Source: Halopiger aswanensis
GTDB taxonomy: Archaea > Halobacteriota > Halobacteria > Halobacteriales > Natrialbaceae
Direction: 5' to 3'
NCBI RefSeq assembly: GCF_003610195.1
Contig: NZ_RAPO01000002.1
Location: forward strand, 1-64,000
Length of the DNA: 64,000 bases
The notes under the pieces were generated by a model, which was given only the letters and a program-made list of their open reading frames with translations, searched no databases and was not told where the DNA came from. The position numbers and the translations under genes are program-made. Below are positions 51,847-62,461 of the stretch, in pieces; position 1 is the first letter of the stretch; each line of letters opens with the position of its first letter.

Positions 51847-54078
51847 ATGAACGAAGTTCAACTGGAGGTTGCCAAAGCGTACCCGAACGACTCGGGTCGT
51901 GGTATCGCCCGACTCGACCCGGACACGCTGTTGCATTTGAAGCTGAGTCCGGGCGACATCATCGAGATCGAAGGTGCGGACACCACCGCCGCGAAGGTGT
52001 GGCGCGCCGACCGGCAGGACTGGAACACGGACACCGTCCGCATCGACGGCTTCACCCGACAGAACGCCGACGTGGGCATCGGCGAGCGCGTGACGATCCG
52101 GAAGGCCGAAGCGACGAAAGCCGACAAGCTCACCCTCGCGCCGCCGGAGGAGGCGTCGGTCCAGTTCGGCTCCGACGCCGCCGGCATGGTCAAACGGCAG
52201 ATCCTGAAGCGACCGGTCGTCGGTCGCGACATCGTCCCCGTAATGAGCTCGACGAATCACCCCTTCATGCGATCGCCGGGGCAGGCCATCCCGCTGATCG
52301 CCGTCGAGACGGAACCGGAAGGGGTGGTCCTCATCACTGAGGACACCGACGTCGAACTCCGCGAGGAGCCGATCTCCGGCTTCGAGAAGACCGGCGGCGG
52401 CATCACCTACGAGGATATCGGCGGACTCCAAAGCGAGATCCAGCGGGTCCGGGAGATGGTCGAACTTCCGATGAAACATCCGCAGATCTTCAAGAAGCTC
52501 GGCATCGAGCCGCCGCAGGGCGTCCTCCTGCACGGCCCGCCGGGCACCGGGAAGACGCTGCTCGCGAAGGCCGTCGCCAACGAGACCTCCGCGAGTTTCT
52601 TCTCCATCGCGGGCCCGGAGATCATCTCCAAGTACTACGGCGAGTCCGAACAACAGTTACGCGAGATCTTCGAGGACGCGACGGAGGAGTCGCCGTCGAT
52701 CATCTTCATCGACGAACTCGACTCGATCGCCCCCAAGCGCGAGGACGTCACCGGCGAGGTCGAGCGCCGCGTCGTCGCCCAACTGCTGACCATGATGGAC
52801 GGCCTCGAGTCGCGCGGGCAGGTCATCGTCATCGCCGCCACGAACCGCGTCGACTCGGTCGACCCCGCCCTCCGTCGCCCCGGCCGATTCGACCGCGAGA
52901 TCGAGATCGGCGTTCCCGACGAGACCGGCCGCGAGGAGATCCTGCAGATCCACACCCGCGGGATGCCGCTCAGCGACGACGTCAACCTCGGCCATCTGGC
53001 CGACGAGACCCACGGCTTCGTCGGCGCCGACATCGAGAGCCTGACGAAGGAAGCCGCGATGAAGGCCCTGCGGCGGTACCTCCCCGAGATCGATCTCGAC
53101 GAGGAGGACATCCCGCCGAGCCTGATCGACCGGATGATCGTCAAGCGCGAGGACTTCCGCGGCGCCCTGAATGAGGTGGAGCCGTCGGCGATGCGGGAGG
53201 TCCTCGTCGAACTCCCGAAGATCTCCTGGGACGACGTCGGCGGCCTCCACGAGGCCAAAGAGCAAGTCCAGGAATCCGTCGAGTGGCCCCTCTCGAGCCC
53301 CGAACGGTTCGACCGGCTGGGCGTCGACCCGCCGGCCGGCGTCCTGCTGTACGGGCCGCCCGGCACCGGCAAGACGCTGATGGCGAAGGCCGTCGCCAAC
53401 GAGACGAACGCGAACTTCATCTCGGTGCGCGGCCCGCAACTGCTCAGCAAGTGGGTCGGCGAATCGGAGAAGGCCATCCGGCAGACCTTCCGCAAGGCCC
53501 GCCAGGTCTCGCCGACGGTGATCTTCTTCGACGAGTTAGACGCCCTCGCCCCCGGCCGCGGCGGCGGCGAAACCGGGTCGAACGTCTCCGAGCGGGTCGT
53601 CAACCAGCTGCTGACCGAACTCGACGGCCTCGAGGACATGGAGGACGTGATGGTCATCGGCGCGACCAACCGCCCGGACATGATCGACCCCGCACTGCTG
53701 CGCTCGGGTCGGTTCGACCGCCTCGTGATGATCGGCGAACCCGACGTCGAGGGCCGCGAGCGCATCCTCGAGATCCACACGCAGGACACGCCGCTGGCCG
53801 CGGACGTCTCCCTGCGCGAGATCGCCGAGATCACGGACGGCTACGTCGGCAGCGACCTCGAGTCGATCGCCCGCGAGGCGGCTATCGAGGCGCTGCGCGA
53901 GGACGAGGAAGCGGACGTCGTCGAGATGCGCCACTTCCGACAGGCCATGGAGAACGTCCGGCCGACGATCACCGAGGACATCCTCGACTACTACGAGCGC
54001 ATCGAGGACGAGTTCCAGGGCGGCTCGGGCGGCCCGGAGCCAACCGGTCGCCGCGGCAGCCGGATCGGCTTCCAGTAA
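51847..54078 (+). CDS. cdc48: CDC48/p97-type AAA ATPase
   Basis: 743 residues, N domain plus two AAA modules. Walker A GPPGTGKT at 230-237 and 503-510; Walker [13 protein letters not shown] and [12 protein letters not shown]; second-region-of-homology stretches [20 protein letters not shown] and [20 protein letters not shown]. The N-terminal 200 residues form the double-psi barrel ([16 protein letters not shown]). It unfolds proteins for the proteasome. The C-terminus is short and Gly-rich. Confidence 0.95.
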   Translation: MNEVQLEVAKAYPNDSGRGIARLDPDTLLHLKLSPGDIIEIEGADTTAAKVWRADRQDWNTDTVRIDGFTRQNADVGIGERVTIRKAEATKADKLTLAPPEEASVQFGSDAAGMVKRQILKRPVVGRDIVPVMSSTNHPFMRSPGQAIPLIAVETEPEGVVLITEDTDVELREEPISGFEKTGGGITYEDIGGLQSEIQRVREMVELPMKHPQIFKKLGIEPPQGVLLHGPPGTGKTLLAKAVANETSASFFSIAGPEIISKYYGESEQQLREIFEDATEESPSIIFIDELDSIAPKREDVTGEVERRVVAQLLTMMDGLESRGQVIVIAATNRVDSVDPALRRPGRFDREIEIGVPDETGREEILQIHTRGMPLSDDVNLGHLADETHGFVGADIESLTKEAAMKALRRYLPEIDLDEEDIPPSLIDRMIVKREDFRGALNEVEPSAMREVLVELPKISWDDVGGLHEAKEQVQESVEWPLSSPERFDRLGVDPPAGVLLYGPPGTGKTLMAKAVANETNANFISVRGPQLLSKWVGESEKAIRQTFRKARQVSPTVIFFDELDALAPGRGGGETGSNVSERVVNQLLTELDGLEDMEDVMVIGATNRPDMIDPALLRSGRFDRLVMIGEPDVEGRERILEIHTQDTPLAADVSLREIAEITDGYVGSDLESIAREAAIEALREDEEADVVEMRHFRQAMENVRPTITEDILDYYERIEDEFQGGSGGPEPTGRRGSRIGFQ

Positions 54079-54257
54079 CCGCGGCGCACCGGGTGGCCTC
54101 CACCCGCACCTGCGGTACCTGACGCCGCTCGTGGACGGCGGGCGGTTTCGGATCGGTCTTTTATGCACCGTTTTCGTTCGTATTCGGTCACCTGTAGCGA
54201 CAGTTCGCCCTCGAATGAGAATGTTGATAGTGTTGGATCGGCGAGGACAACCATCGA

Positions 54258-55271
54258 ATGCCGGTCGAGCAACTGGAACTGCTACTGACCGATCCCGCGA
54301 TGCAGGAAGCGCTCGCGGTCGTCGTCGAACGATCCGAGGACGGGGACGGCACCGAGGAACTCGAGTGGCGCGACGTAAAGGACACCCTCTCGAGCGAGCA
54401 GTGGGGGCGACTCCTCGAGCACGAGGTGCTCGTGAGTACGAGCGCGGGTACGGGATTTGCGCTCGCAGAGCCGGACCGCGTTCGCGAGCGGTTGGCCGCG
54501 GAGACCGATGAGGGCCTCGAAATCGAAGGCGAGGATGCTGCTGCGACTGGAGGCGAAACCGAGTCCGACCCAGAATCCGACGCTGGCGGCGAGGACGACC
54601 CCCTTTCGCCTGCGGCCCTCGAGCAACTCGCGAACGACGGTATCGAACCGCAGCGGTGGTCGACGATGGACAAAGCGGCGGGTGCGTTCGCACTCGCCCT
54701 CTTTGCCGGCTACTGGAGCACGTCGCTTCGCAACGTTATCGCGTCGGTCGAGAGCGTCGTCTTGGGGCCGATCACTGGCGTCGTCCCCTTCCACGAACTG
54801 ATACTGCTCCTCGCTGTCGCCACCGGCCTCTACTCGACCGTGCTGCAATCCCGGCTGAGCGACCGCGACGTCATCGAACACCACCGCGAACGGATGACGG
54901 AACTCCAGGAGCGAAAACAGATCGCCGAGGAACGCGGCGACGAAGACGCCCTCGAGCGGGTCCGCGAGGCCCAAACGGCGGCCGCAGCCGATCAGCTCAA
55001 ACTGTTCAAAGTGCAGTTCCGGCCGACGGTCTGGATCATGCTGCTCACTATTCCCGTCTTCCTCTGGCTTCGCTGGAAGGTCAGGGGCGGCCACCTCGGC
55101 GCCGCCGAAACGGGATTGGTCGTTCCGATCGCGGGGGCCGTCTCCTGGCAGGACCCGCTGCTCGGCCCGATGTCGACGTGGATCGTCTGGTACTTCCTCG
55201 GATCGATGGCCTCGCGCCAACTCATCCGGAAGCTCTACGACTTCTGGGCCGCCGAAGGCGGCCCCGTGTAG
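54258..55271 (+). CDS. DUF106 / EMC3-like membrane insertase
   Basis: 337 residues. Residues 1-85 look like a small helical domain, followed by an acidic linker. From 165 the DUF106 core begins: a helix, a long charged coiled coil (200-245: REMTELQERKQIAEERGDED-like heptads), and two more helices with VQFRPTVWIMLLTIPVFLWL and DPLLGPMSTWIVWYF. The Oxa1/EMC3/Get1 fold inserts membrane proteins. It follows cdc48 on the same strand with its own upstream region, suggesting a possible link to membrane-protein quality control (inference). Confidence 0.82.
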   Translation: MPVEQLELLLTDPAMQEALAVVVERSEDGDGTEELEWRDVKDTLSSEQWGRLLEHEVLVSTSAGTGFALAEPDRVRERLAAETDEGLEIEGEDAAATGGETESDPESDAGGEDDPLSPAALEQLANDGIEPQRWSTMDKAAGAFALALFAGYWSTSLRNVIASVESVVLGPITGVVPFHELILLLAVATGLYSTVLQSRLSDRDVIEHHRERMTELQERKQIAEERGDEDALERVREAQTAAAADQLKLFKVQFRPTVWIMLLTIPVFLWLRWKVRGGHLGAAETGLVVPIAGAVSWQDPLLGPMSTWIVWYFLGSMASRQLIRKLYDFWAAEGGPV

Positions 55272-55510
55272 CGGGCCCATAATCCGGTACTAGCCTCCGG
55301 TAGCTGCCACCTACTCCCGTTTTCTTCGGGTGTGTGACCGAGTAACACTGGTTGCGGGTCGGGTATCTGTATCGTCGTCTCGAGGCGCAGTACGAACGAT
55401 CATCGGGCGTACACCCCGCTGGACTCGCGTGAATCGCGGCTAGCGGATCGAAAGCGTCGCGGCGATATATGGGGCTCGGACACGGTATTTCGACCGTCTC
55501 AGGTGTTTCG

Positions 55511-55810
55511 ATGTCGGATTCCTCAGCGACAAGCGATCGACGGTCGACTTCGAGTTCGCCCTCGATCAGCAACAGAGCGGGCAGCGCCGACAGCGGCGAC
55601 GACCATCGCCTCGAGCGAGCGGCGCCGACGATCGCATCCTCGGTCCGGAAGACGTGTTTCTGGGGGGCGATCCTGCTGCCGTTTCTCCACGTGCCGCTGT
55701 TGCTCACCGGGTTAGCGACCCCGGCGGAGACGGCGGTGTTTTTCGGACTGTTGACCATCAACTTCGTCGCGCTCTACGTCGGCCACGCCTACGAGAAGGA
55801 CACACAGTAG
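55511..55810 (+). CDS. Small two-helix membrane protein
   Basis: 99 residues. A Ser/Thr-rich N-terminus, then IASSVRKTCFWGAILLPFLHVPLLLTG and TAVFFGLLTINFVALYVGH as two transmembrane helices. I do not recognise a role; haloarchaeal genomes have related small membrane proteins. ATG 55511 is used instead of an upstream frame start at 55469. Confidence 0.6.
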   Translation: MSDSSATSDRRSTSSSPSISNRAGSADSGDDHRLERAAPTIASSVRKTCFWGAILLPFLHVPLLLTGLATPAETAVFFGLLTINFVALYVGHAYEKDTQ

Positions 55811-55875
55811 CGTCGGCGCCCGGTAGCGTCGGCGCTCGGTAGCGTCGGCGGTCGCGTTGCGGTCGCCGACTTCAG

Positions 55876-56817
55876 TCAGTCGCCCGACACCCACCGCTGC
55901 ACGTGGCCGAACTCCTCGCGGATCGCCCGCCGCTTCACGAGGAGGAACCCGACGACGATCAGGCCGAACCCGATCAGCGTCGTCGCGTCGACGACCTCGT
56001 CAAGGTAGAGCCAGCCGACGACCGCGGCGAAGATCGGCGCGACGTACGACACCATATTGATCTCGACGGCGCCGAGTCGCTCGAGCAGGTCGAAGTACAG
56101 CAGGAAGCCGATCGCGCTCGCGCCGACCGCCAGGTACGCGAGCGCACCGAGCGCCTGCGGGTCGGTCCAGGTCGCCGGCTCGAAGGGTTCGCCCAGCGAG
56201 AGGCTCACGCCGTGGAGCAGGACGGCGCCGCCGAGCATCGACCAGGCTTCCATCGTCTCGATGGGCAGCGAAGCGTCGATGCGGCGGGTCAGCACGCTCC
56301 CGAGGGCGAACGACGCCGCGGCCAGGAAGACCAGCAGTTTAGCGACGGCGTCGGTCGCGAACAGGTTCGAGGGGTCGGGCTGAGCGATGACCGCCACCCC
56401 GACGAGCCCGATACAGACGCCGGCCATGCCCGCGGGCGAGAGCGCGTCCGAGGGCATTAGCAGCCGCGCGAAGCCGGTCGTGAGGACCGGCGAGAGGCTG
56501 ACCACGATCGAGGCGGCTGCAGCGGTCGTGTGCTGCTGCCCGACGAAGAGAAAGGCGTGGTAGGCGGCGATCAACAGCGCGGCGCCGACCGCTGCAGTCG
56601 CCCACTCGTCGCGTCCCCTGGGATACCACGTCGCGCCGTCCGCGCCGTCGACGGCGTAGGCCGCGTAGCCGAGCATCAGGAGGCCCGCGACGTCGTACCG
56701 CAGCGCCGCGAACAGCACCGGCGGGAGATGCTCGAGGCCGGCGCTGATCGCGACGAAGGCGGTTCCCCAGAGGGCCGACAACACCAGGAAGAGTCCGAAG
56801 TTCCGATAGCGGCTCAC
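55876..56817 (-). CDS. EamA/DMT-family permease
   Basis: 313 residues, ten hydrophobic helices in two EamA repeats. SRYRNFGLFLVLSALWGTAFVAI starts the first half and LVFLAAASFALGSVLTRRI the second; AAIVVSLSPVLTTGFARLL is the typical helix 4 region. It probably exports metabolites. No ATG exists at the N-terminus; I choose GTG 56817 (first residues MSRYRNF) over TTG 56844 because it matches family starts. Confidence 0.82.
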   Translation of the reverse strand: MSRYRNFGLFLVLSALWGTAFVAISAGLEHLPPVLFAALRYDVAGLLMLGYAAYAVDGADGATWYPRGRDEWATAAVGAALLIAAYHAFLFVGQQHTTAAAASIVVSLSPVLTTGFARLLMPSDALSPAGMAGVCIGLVGVAVIAQPDPSNLFATDAVAKLLVFLAAASFALGSVLTRRIDASLPIETMEAWSMLGGAVLLHGVSLSLGEPFEPATWTDPQALGALAYLAVGASAIGFLLYFDLLERLGAVEINMVSYVAPIFAAVVGWLYLDEVVDATTLIGFGLIVVGFLLVKRRAIREEFGHVQRWVSGD

Positions 56818-57081
56818 AGCGGCGGTTACCGCGGCACCGTTCAATGTGTTTCGATTCGAATTACACGCTGCTCGAGGACGGCGGTTTAGCCGAGACCGTT
56901 CGCTCGGCTATCGGTTCTGGCAGGCCGGGGCCGAGTACAAGTGTCGGGTACAGGTACGAGGTCGAGACGGCGCCGTCTCGAGTCGGTATCGAGAGGAAAG
57001 AGAAGGGGTGACTGCGCCGCGGTATCGGTAGGGAAGTATCGCGACGGTCGCGGTCGATCGCTGAGATCGGCTCTCAGCCGC

Positions 57082-57444
57082 TTACAGGACCGGACGCTTG
57101 CGGATCTCCGGCACGTCTTCGGTCTGTTTGAACTGCTTGAGCAGCGGCTTGATGTCCTCGAAGCCCTCGGCGAGGACGATGTCGCCGCTTCGGAGGTCGT
57201 ACTCGACGATGTCGTAGTCGGCGAGGCGGGGTAGGTGGTTGTGGACCAGCGTTACGTACACGCGCTGGCGGGCTTCCTTCTCGATCGCGTCGACCGGCAG
57301 TTCGTGTTCCCAGGCGGTGATCTGCGTGATGAGGTCCTCGATGTTCTCCTCGCCGTCCTCCGCGAGCAGGTAGAGCAGGTAGCGACGCTTCGATTCCGCG
57401 AGTAAGGAACAGGCGGCCTCCATCCGGGTAGCGCTCGTCGTCAT
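57082..57444 (-). CDS. Haloarchaeal winged-helix protein (DUF7344-like)
   Basis: 120 residues: ACSLLAESKRRYLLYLLAEDGEENIEDLITQITAWE, then RQRVYVTLVHNHLPRLADYDIVEYDL with the Leu-Ala-Asp turn. This matches the DUF7344 winged-helix family. It is related in layout to the regulator at 4040-4489. Targets are unknown; it lies just downstream of the dpp operon on the same strand. Confidence 0.75.
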   Translation of the reverse strand: MTTSATRMEAACSLLAESKRRYLLYLLAEDGEENIEDLITQITAWEHELPVDAIEKEARQRVYVTLVHNHLPRLADYDIVEYDLRSGDIVLAEGFEDIKPLLKQFKQTEDVPEIRKRPVL

Positions 57445-57585
57445 AGTAGAGTGGATGCATCGGGTGGTATTACACCTACTGCCAATACAGATAGGACGGC
57501 TCTGCCGTACAATCAGCGATTTTGATCAGTGTGGCGCGCACCGAATCGAGCGGCGGTGTCGACTACGGCGCGGACGATCGACGCC

Positions 57586-59013
57586 TCACTCGCGCCACGA
57601 ACTGGGGTCGACGGCGTTCGGCGGTGACTCGCCGTAGAGGTGGCAGGCGACCGGCTGGTGCTGGTTGGGCGCGGATTGCTCCTCGGTTCGCAGGTCCGGA
57701 TGGACGCGCTCACAGACGCTCTCGTACTCCGCCCGCAGTCGTTCGGCTGCGGCGTCCCAGTTCGAGTCGGCCAGTTCCGCGAGCGCCTCCTCGACGATCT
57801 CGTCGTGGGGCGACGGCAGGTCGCGATCGAGCAGCCGCTCTTTCAGCGCCGCGACGAATCCGGGGACGTCACTGCCCTGAATCGAGCCGTCCTCGAACGC
57901 GAACTGCCCGTCCTCGCCGACCGACTCGAGGGAGATGTCCTCACCCTCGATCCGCTGGCGGAGATCCATGATTTCGCGGTACGCGTCTTGCTCGATCTCG
58001 AGGTCTTCAGGTGGGATCACGGCCGGACAGCGGGTGCGGAACCGACAACCGCTGGGCGGGTCCCGCGGGGAGGGAACGTCGCCGGTGAGCGTCTCTCGCT
58101 CTCGGTTCCGCTCGTCGGTCGAGGCCCGCGGCACGCTCTCGAGGAGGGCCTTCGTATAGGGGTGTTTCGGCGCCTCGAAGATGTCGGCGACGGGGCCGAC
58201 CTCGACGATCTCGCCGAGGTACATCACGGCGACGCGGTCGCAGACGTGACGGATCACCGAGAGGTCGTGGCTGATCAGCAGGTAGGTGAGGTCGAACTCG
58301 TCTTGCAGATCGTCCAGCAGGTTCAGCACCTGGGCCTGGACGGAGACGTCCAGCGCCGAAGTCGGCTCGTCGAGCACGAGGAAATCGGGCTCGAGGGCCA
58401 GCGCGCGGGCGATGCCGATGCGCTGGCGCTGGCCGCCGGAGAACTCGTGGGGGTAGCGGTCGAGTTGATCGACCGAGAGGCCGACCCGCTCGAGCAGGTC
58501 CCGAACCCGTTCGCGGCGTTCGTCCTCGGTGCCGATGTCGTGGATGTCCAGGGGCTGCTGGACGATGTCGCCGATCGTCATCCGCGGGTCGAGACTCGAG
58601 AAGGGATCCTGGAAGACGACCTGCGCATCGGTGCGGAACTCGGTGAGGGCCTCGCCCGCGAGGTCGTAGACGTTCCGTCCCTCGAACTCGACCCGGCCGT
58701 CGGTGGGTTCCTGCAGTCGGAGCAGCGTCTCGCCGGTAGTCGACTTCCCGCAGCCGGACTCGCCGACGAGACCGAGGGTCTCGCCCTCGTGGATGTCGAA
58801 GCTGACGCCGTCGACGGCGCGGACGGCGACCCGGTCGTTGCCGAGCAGGCGGTCGAGCAGCGAGTCGTTCTCCCAGAAGTACTTCTGCAGGTTTCGGACG
58901 CGGACGAGTGGCTCGTCCGATCGTTGCTCGACCGCTCCATTATCGTCTGCGTCTGCATTCCCGTCCGTGTCCCCGTTCGCGTTCGTCCCTGATTGCGGTG
59001 TGTCGGTACTCAT
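57586..59013 (-). CDS. dppF: Peptide ABC transporter ATPase (DppF-like)
   Basis: 475 residues. Walker [13 protein letters not shown] signature [17 protein letters not shown] and Walker [13 protein letters not shown]; the OppF/DppF-type C-terminal element has [12 protein letters not shown] and the HPDL region near Cys438-His (oligopeptide/dipeptide C-terminal domain). Extra 100-residue acidic insertion between them is larger than usual. It starts as ATGA overlap with dppD and is the last gene of the operon. Confidence 0.92.
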   Translation of the reverse strand: MSTDTPQSGTNANGDTDGNADADDNGAVEQRSDEPLVRVRNLQKYFWENDSLLDRLLGNDRVAVRAVDGVSFDIHEGETLGLVGESGCGKSTTGETLLRLQEPTDGRVEFEGRNVYDLAGEALTEFRTDAQVVFQDPFSSLDPRMTIGDIVQQPLDIHDIGTEDERRERVRDLLERVGLSVDQLDRYPHEFSGGQRQRIGIARALALEPDFLVLDEPTSALDVSVQAQVLNLLDDLQDEFDLTYLLISHDLSVIRHVCDRVAVMYLGEIVEVGPVADIFEAPKHPYTKALLESVPRASTDERNRERETLTGDVPSPRDPPSGCRFRTRCPAVIPPEDLEIEQDAYREIMDLRQRIEGEDISLESVGEDGQFAFEDGSIQGSDVPGFVAALKERLLDRDLPSPHDEIVEEALAELADSNWDAAAERLRAEYESVCERVHPDLRTEEQSAPNQHQPVACHLYGESPPNAVDPSSWRE

Positions 59014-60305
59014 CGCAGTTCACCTCCGGTGCCCGCATCGTCGGCGGCAGGCTGCGTCCGATCGTCCGCCGTCGCTTCGCCGGGCTCCGCGTCCTCGGGG
59101 TCGGCGTGCTTGTCCCCCGCCGGCCGTTCGTCTTCGCCGAAGTAGCCGTCGGGCAGCGCTCGCGATTCGTCGTACGCCGTTTCGGCGAGCACGCAGCGGG
59201 CTGCATGGTACTCGCTCCCCGCGGCGTCGTATTCGGGCGGGTGCTCGAGGCAGTCCTCCATCGCCTTCGGGCAGCGGTCGGCGAAGTGACACCGGTCGCC
59301 CATCTCGTGGTCGAGCAGGCTGGGGACGTTCCCCGGAATCGGATCGAGGCGGCCGCCCGCGTCCTCGAGGTCGGGAATCGAGCCGAGCAGCCCCTCGGTG
59401 TAGGGGTGGACGTGGTCGTCGAAGACGTCCGCCAAGGTGCCCCGTTCGACGATTTCGCCGGCGTACATCACGCCGACGCGGTCGCACATCCGCGCGATGA
59501 CGCCGAGGTTGTGCGTGATCAGGAGAATCGTCATGCCGGTCTCCTCCTGGAGTTCGTCCAGCAGGTCGAGCACCTGCGCCTGGATCGTCACGTCCAGCGC
59601 GGTCGTCGGCTCGTCGGCGATCAGCACGTCGGGTTCGCCGGCCAACGCCTGCGCGATCATCGCTCGTTGGAGCATCCCGCCGGAGTACTCGTGGGGGTAC
59701 TCGTCGGCCCGTTCGACCGGGTCGGGAATGCCGACCAGCTCGAGCAGTTCGACGGCGCGCTCGCGGCTCTCCTCGGTGACGTACTTCTGGGAGGGGAGGA
59801 CGGTCGAGAGCACGAAATTGCCGAGCGAGTACTCCGAGGACTCGGTTCGGGCGCGCGTCGAGCGCGGGTTGGCGCTGGCCCGGCGCTGGACCTCCACGGC
59901 CTCGGCGAGCTGTTCGCCGACCGTGAGGCTCGGGTTGAAACTGCTCTCGGGGTCCTGGAAGATCATGCTGAAGGAAGTGCCCCGGAGCGAGCGGCGGATT
60001 CGGTCGGGAATCGCCTGCAGGTCGACGAAGTTACCGTCGACCGCCTCGGGATGGTCCTCGCGGACCCGGTCGGCAAGATCGGCGTCGTTGAACTCGATCG
60101 TCCCGGCGACGATCTCGCCGGGCGAGTCGATCAGATCCATGATCGACCGGGCGGTGACGCTCTTGCCGGAGCCGCTCTCGCCGACGATGCCGAAGACCTC
60201 GCCGCGTTCGATCCGCAGGTCGAGGTCGTCGACGGCGTTTACCTGTCCCTGTTCGGTGAAGTAGCGAGTCGAGAGTCCGGTAACGCGAATGATATCCTCG
60301 GGCAT
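59010..60305 (-). CDS. dppD: Peptide ABC transporter ATPase (DppD-like)
   Basis: 431 residues. Walker [10 protein letters not shown], signature [17 protein letters not shown], Walker [13 protein letters not shown], and the C-terminal four-Cys loop [14 protein letters not shown] found in DppD/OppD. An insertion of about 40 residues precedes the signature. ATG 60305 is chosen over GTG 60314: GGAGGTG ends six bases upstream, a clear ribosome-binding site that lies inside the end of dppC. Confidence 0.92.
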   Translation of the reverse strand: MPEDIIRVTGLSTRYFTEQGQVNAVDDLDLRIERGEVFGIVGESGSGKSVTARSIMDLIDSPGEIVAGTIEFNDADLADRVREDHPEAVDGNFVDLQAIPDRIRRSLRGTSFSMIFQDPESSFNPSLTVGEQLAEAVEVQRRASANPRSTRARTESSEYSLGNFVLSTVLPSQKYVTEESRERAVELLELVGIPDPVERADEYPHEYSGGMLQRAMIAQALAGEPDVLIADEPTTALDVTIQAQVLDLLDELQEETGMTILLITHNLGVIARMCDRVGVMYAGEIVERGTLADVFDDHVHPYTEGLLGSIPDLEDAGGRLDPIPGNVPSLLDHEMGDRCHFADRCPKAMEDCLEHPPEYDAAGSEYHAARCVLAETAYDESRALPDGYFGEDERPAGDKHADPEDAEPGEATADDRTQPAADDAGTGGELR

Positions 60306-60306
60306 C

Positions 60307-61317
60307 TTAGACACCTCCTTCGCCCTCGATGTTCGGGTCGAGGGAGTCCCGTAGCCAGTCGCCGAGCAGATTGATGCTGATCACGGCAAGCACGATCGCG
60401 ATCCCGGGGATCGTCGAGATCCACCAGGCGGTCCGCAGGTAGTCCTGGCCCTGGCTGATCTCGTACCCCCACGAGAGCGTCGTCCCGGAGAACCCCAGGT
60501 ACGAGAGGGAACTCTCGAGGAGGATGATCGCCGCGACCTGTAGCGTCGCGAGGACGATGATCGGCGTGAGGCTGTTCGGCAGGACGTGTTTGAGGAGGAT
60601 CGTCCGGTTGCTCGCGCCGAGGCTCTTGGCGGCTTTGACGTACTCCTCGTTGCGGATCGAGAGCGCCTCCCCGCGAGCGACGCGGGCGAACCAGACCCAG
60701 TTGACCAAGGCGACGACGAGGGTCACGGTCCCCGGGAGCACGGCGTACTCGGGCATCCCGTCGACGAGGCCCGACAGCACGATCGGATCCGGAATGTACT
60801 GGACGCTCCGCCCGAAGACGCCGATCAGCGCGATCGCGAGCACGAGCGACGGGAACGCCAACATGATGTCGGCGATCCGCATCATCGAGTCGTCGATCCG
60901 GCCGCTGAAGTAGCCCGCGACCAGCCCGAACGGCACCCCGACCGCCGCGGCCAGCCCCGTTCCGATCAGGCCGACCAGCAGCGACGTTCGGGCGCCGTAG
61001 AGCAGCCTCGAGTAGACGTCCTGGCCGAGGTTGTTCGTTCCGAGGATGTGCTCGCTCGTCGCCTCGACGGTGTGGGAGACGCGTTCCCGGCCGTCGTCGG
61101 TGTCCTCCCAGGTGTGGGTCTCGTAGTCGAAGCCGACCGGCGGGTACGAACTCCCCTCTTCGTCGAAGTAGCCGGTCGTGTTCGGATTGTGCGTCGCGAG
61201 TATCGGTGCGAACGTCGCGACCAGAATGATCACGACGGCGATCGAGAGCCCGAGTTTCGCCATCAGGCTCCGGTCGAACTCCCGCTTGAGATTCGATTTG
61301 AGTCGGTCCGAGATCAT
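60307..61317 (-). CDS. dppC: Peptide ABC transporter permease (DppC-like)
   Basis: 336 residues. The N-terminal helix (LGLSIAVVIILVATFAPIL) is followed by a soluble loop, then the BPD transporter domain with the EAA-type coupling loop EYVKAAKSLGASNRTILLKHVLPNSL. It pairs with DppB to make the channel. The ATGA overlap with dppB and the dppD ribosome-binding site in its own 3' end show tight operon structure. Confidence 0.93.
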   Translation of the reverse strand: MISDRLKSNLKREFDRSLMAKLGLSIAVVIILVATFAPILATHNPNTTGYFDEEGSSYPPVGFDYETHTWEDTDDGRERVSHTVEATSEHILGTNNLGQDVYSRLLYGARTSLLVGLIGTGLAAAVGVPFGLVAGYFSGRIDDSMMRIADIMLAFPSLVLAIALIGVFGRSVQYIPDPIVLSGLVDGMPEYAVLPGTVTLVVALVNWVWFARVARGEALSIRNEEYVKAAKSLGASNRTILLKHVLPNSLTPIIVLATLQVAAIILLESSLSYLGFSGTTLSWGYEISQGQDYLRTAWWISTIPGIAIVLAVISINLLGDWLRDSLDPNIEGEGGV

Positions 61318-62303
61318 TCGTCGGTCACCCGTGGGTTGAGCGTCGCGTACAGTGCGTCGACGACGACGTTGATGACGACGAACCCGACGCCGATGAAGAT
61401 GAGCACGCCCTGGATGACGGGCCAGTCACCGGCGTAGAGCGCGTCGATCAGTCGGCGGCCGAGGCCGGGCCAGTCGAAGACGGATTCGGTGATGACCGCA
61501 CCGCCGATCAGCGTCCCCAGTTGCAGGCCGAGCACCGTGATGATCGGAATCATCGTGTTCCGCAGGACGTGTTTGAACCGGATCAGGACGCCCGGCAGCC
61601 CCTTCGCCTCGGTCGCCGTCACGTACGGCTTCCCGAGTTCGTCGATCATCCCGCTGCGGGTCAGCCGCGTGATGAGGGCCGTGAAGTACGTCCCAAGCGT
61701 GATCGCGGGCAGCGTGATGTGTCTGAACCACGCGATAAGGTCGTTGAAGTAGCCCGTCGTCACCAGCGAGTACACCGCCGGCCCGAAGCCGACCGGACGC
61801 TGGCTCACCGGAAAGACGCCGAGCTGGACCGGCAACAGCAGGATCAGCATGATCCCCAGCCAGAAGTTCGGCGTACTGATCCCGACCAGCGAGAACAGCG
61901 TCGCGCCGTAGTCGGCGGGCTCGTGGCGTCTGGTCGCGCTGATGACGCCCAGCGGAATGGCGATCATGATCGCGACGATCGTCGCCGCGATAGCTAACTC
62001 GAGGGTCGCGGGGACGCGCTCGAGGACCATGACGGTCACGTCGCGACGCGATTGGTACGAGTAGCCCAGGTCGCCGACGAAGATGCCCTGGACGTAGTCG
62101 ACGTACTGGACGTAGAGCGGTTCGTTCAATCCCATCTCCTGGCGGATCTGTTCGCGCACCTCGGGGGACGTCGACGGATCGACGATCAGGTCGATCGGGT
62201 CCCCCGGGGCGACCGCTCTGAGGCCGAACGTCACCGTGATGACGCCCCAGATGACGAACACGCCCTGGAGAAGACGTTTGATCAGAAACTTGGCGAGAGA
62301 CAT
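61314..62303 (-). CDS. dppB: Peptide ABC transporter permease (DppB-like)
   Basis: 329 residues. FLIKRLLQGVFVIWGVITVTFGLRAVAPGDP is the typical DppB/OppB start; the C-terminal half has EAKGLPGVLIRFKHVLRNTMIP as the coupling loop. Six helices. It is the first permease gene behind the binding-protein gene, with 158 bases between, which may hold an internal promoter or a processing site. Confidence 0.93.
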   Translation of the reverse strand: MSLAKFLIKRLLQGVFVIWGVITVTFGLRAVAPGDPIDLIVDPSTSPEVREQIRQEMGLNEPLYVQYVDYVQGIFVGDLGYSYQSRRDVTVMVLERVPATLELAIAATIVAIMIAIPLGVISATRRHEPADYGATLFSLVGISTPNFWLGIMLILLLPVQLGVFPVSQRPVGFGPAVYSLVTTGYFNDLIAWFRHITLPAITLGTYFTALITRLTRSGMIDELGKPYVTATEAKGLPGVLIRFKHVLRNTMIPIITVLGLQLGTLIGGAVITESVFDWPGLGRRLIDALYAGDWPVIQGVLIFIGVGFVVINVVVDALYATLNPRVTDE

Positions 62304-62461
62304 CGATTCCTTCTACCTGATAGTTTTGGGGTGGTGTGCGATTACACCGCTTTCGAACTCCGGCGCGGCGGTCGGCCGACGACGCGATGACGGTCGACGC
62401 CGTTCGTCGGCGTTCGATAGTCGGAGGGCGATTCTAATGCCGGATCTCGTTTCGCGACCGA

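Noticed and set aside
51131-51850. A 239-codon Val-rich frame on the plus strand
   Set aside because: It is the antisense of larC, including its His-rich linker, which reads as Val/Met/Thr repeats.
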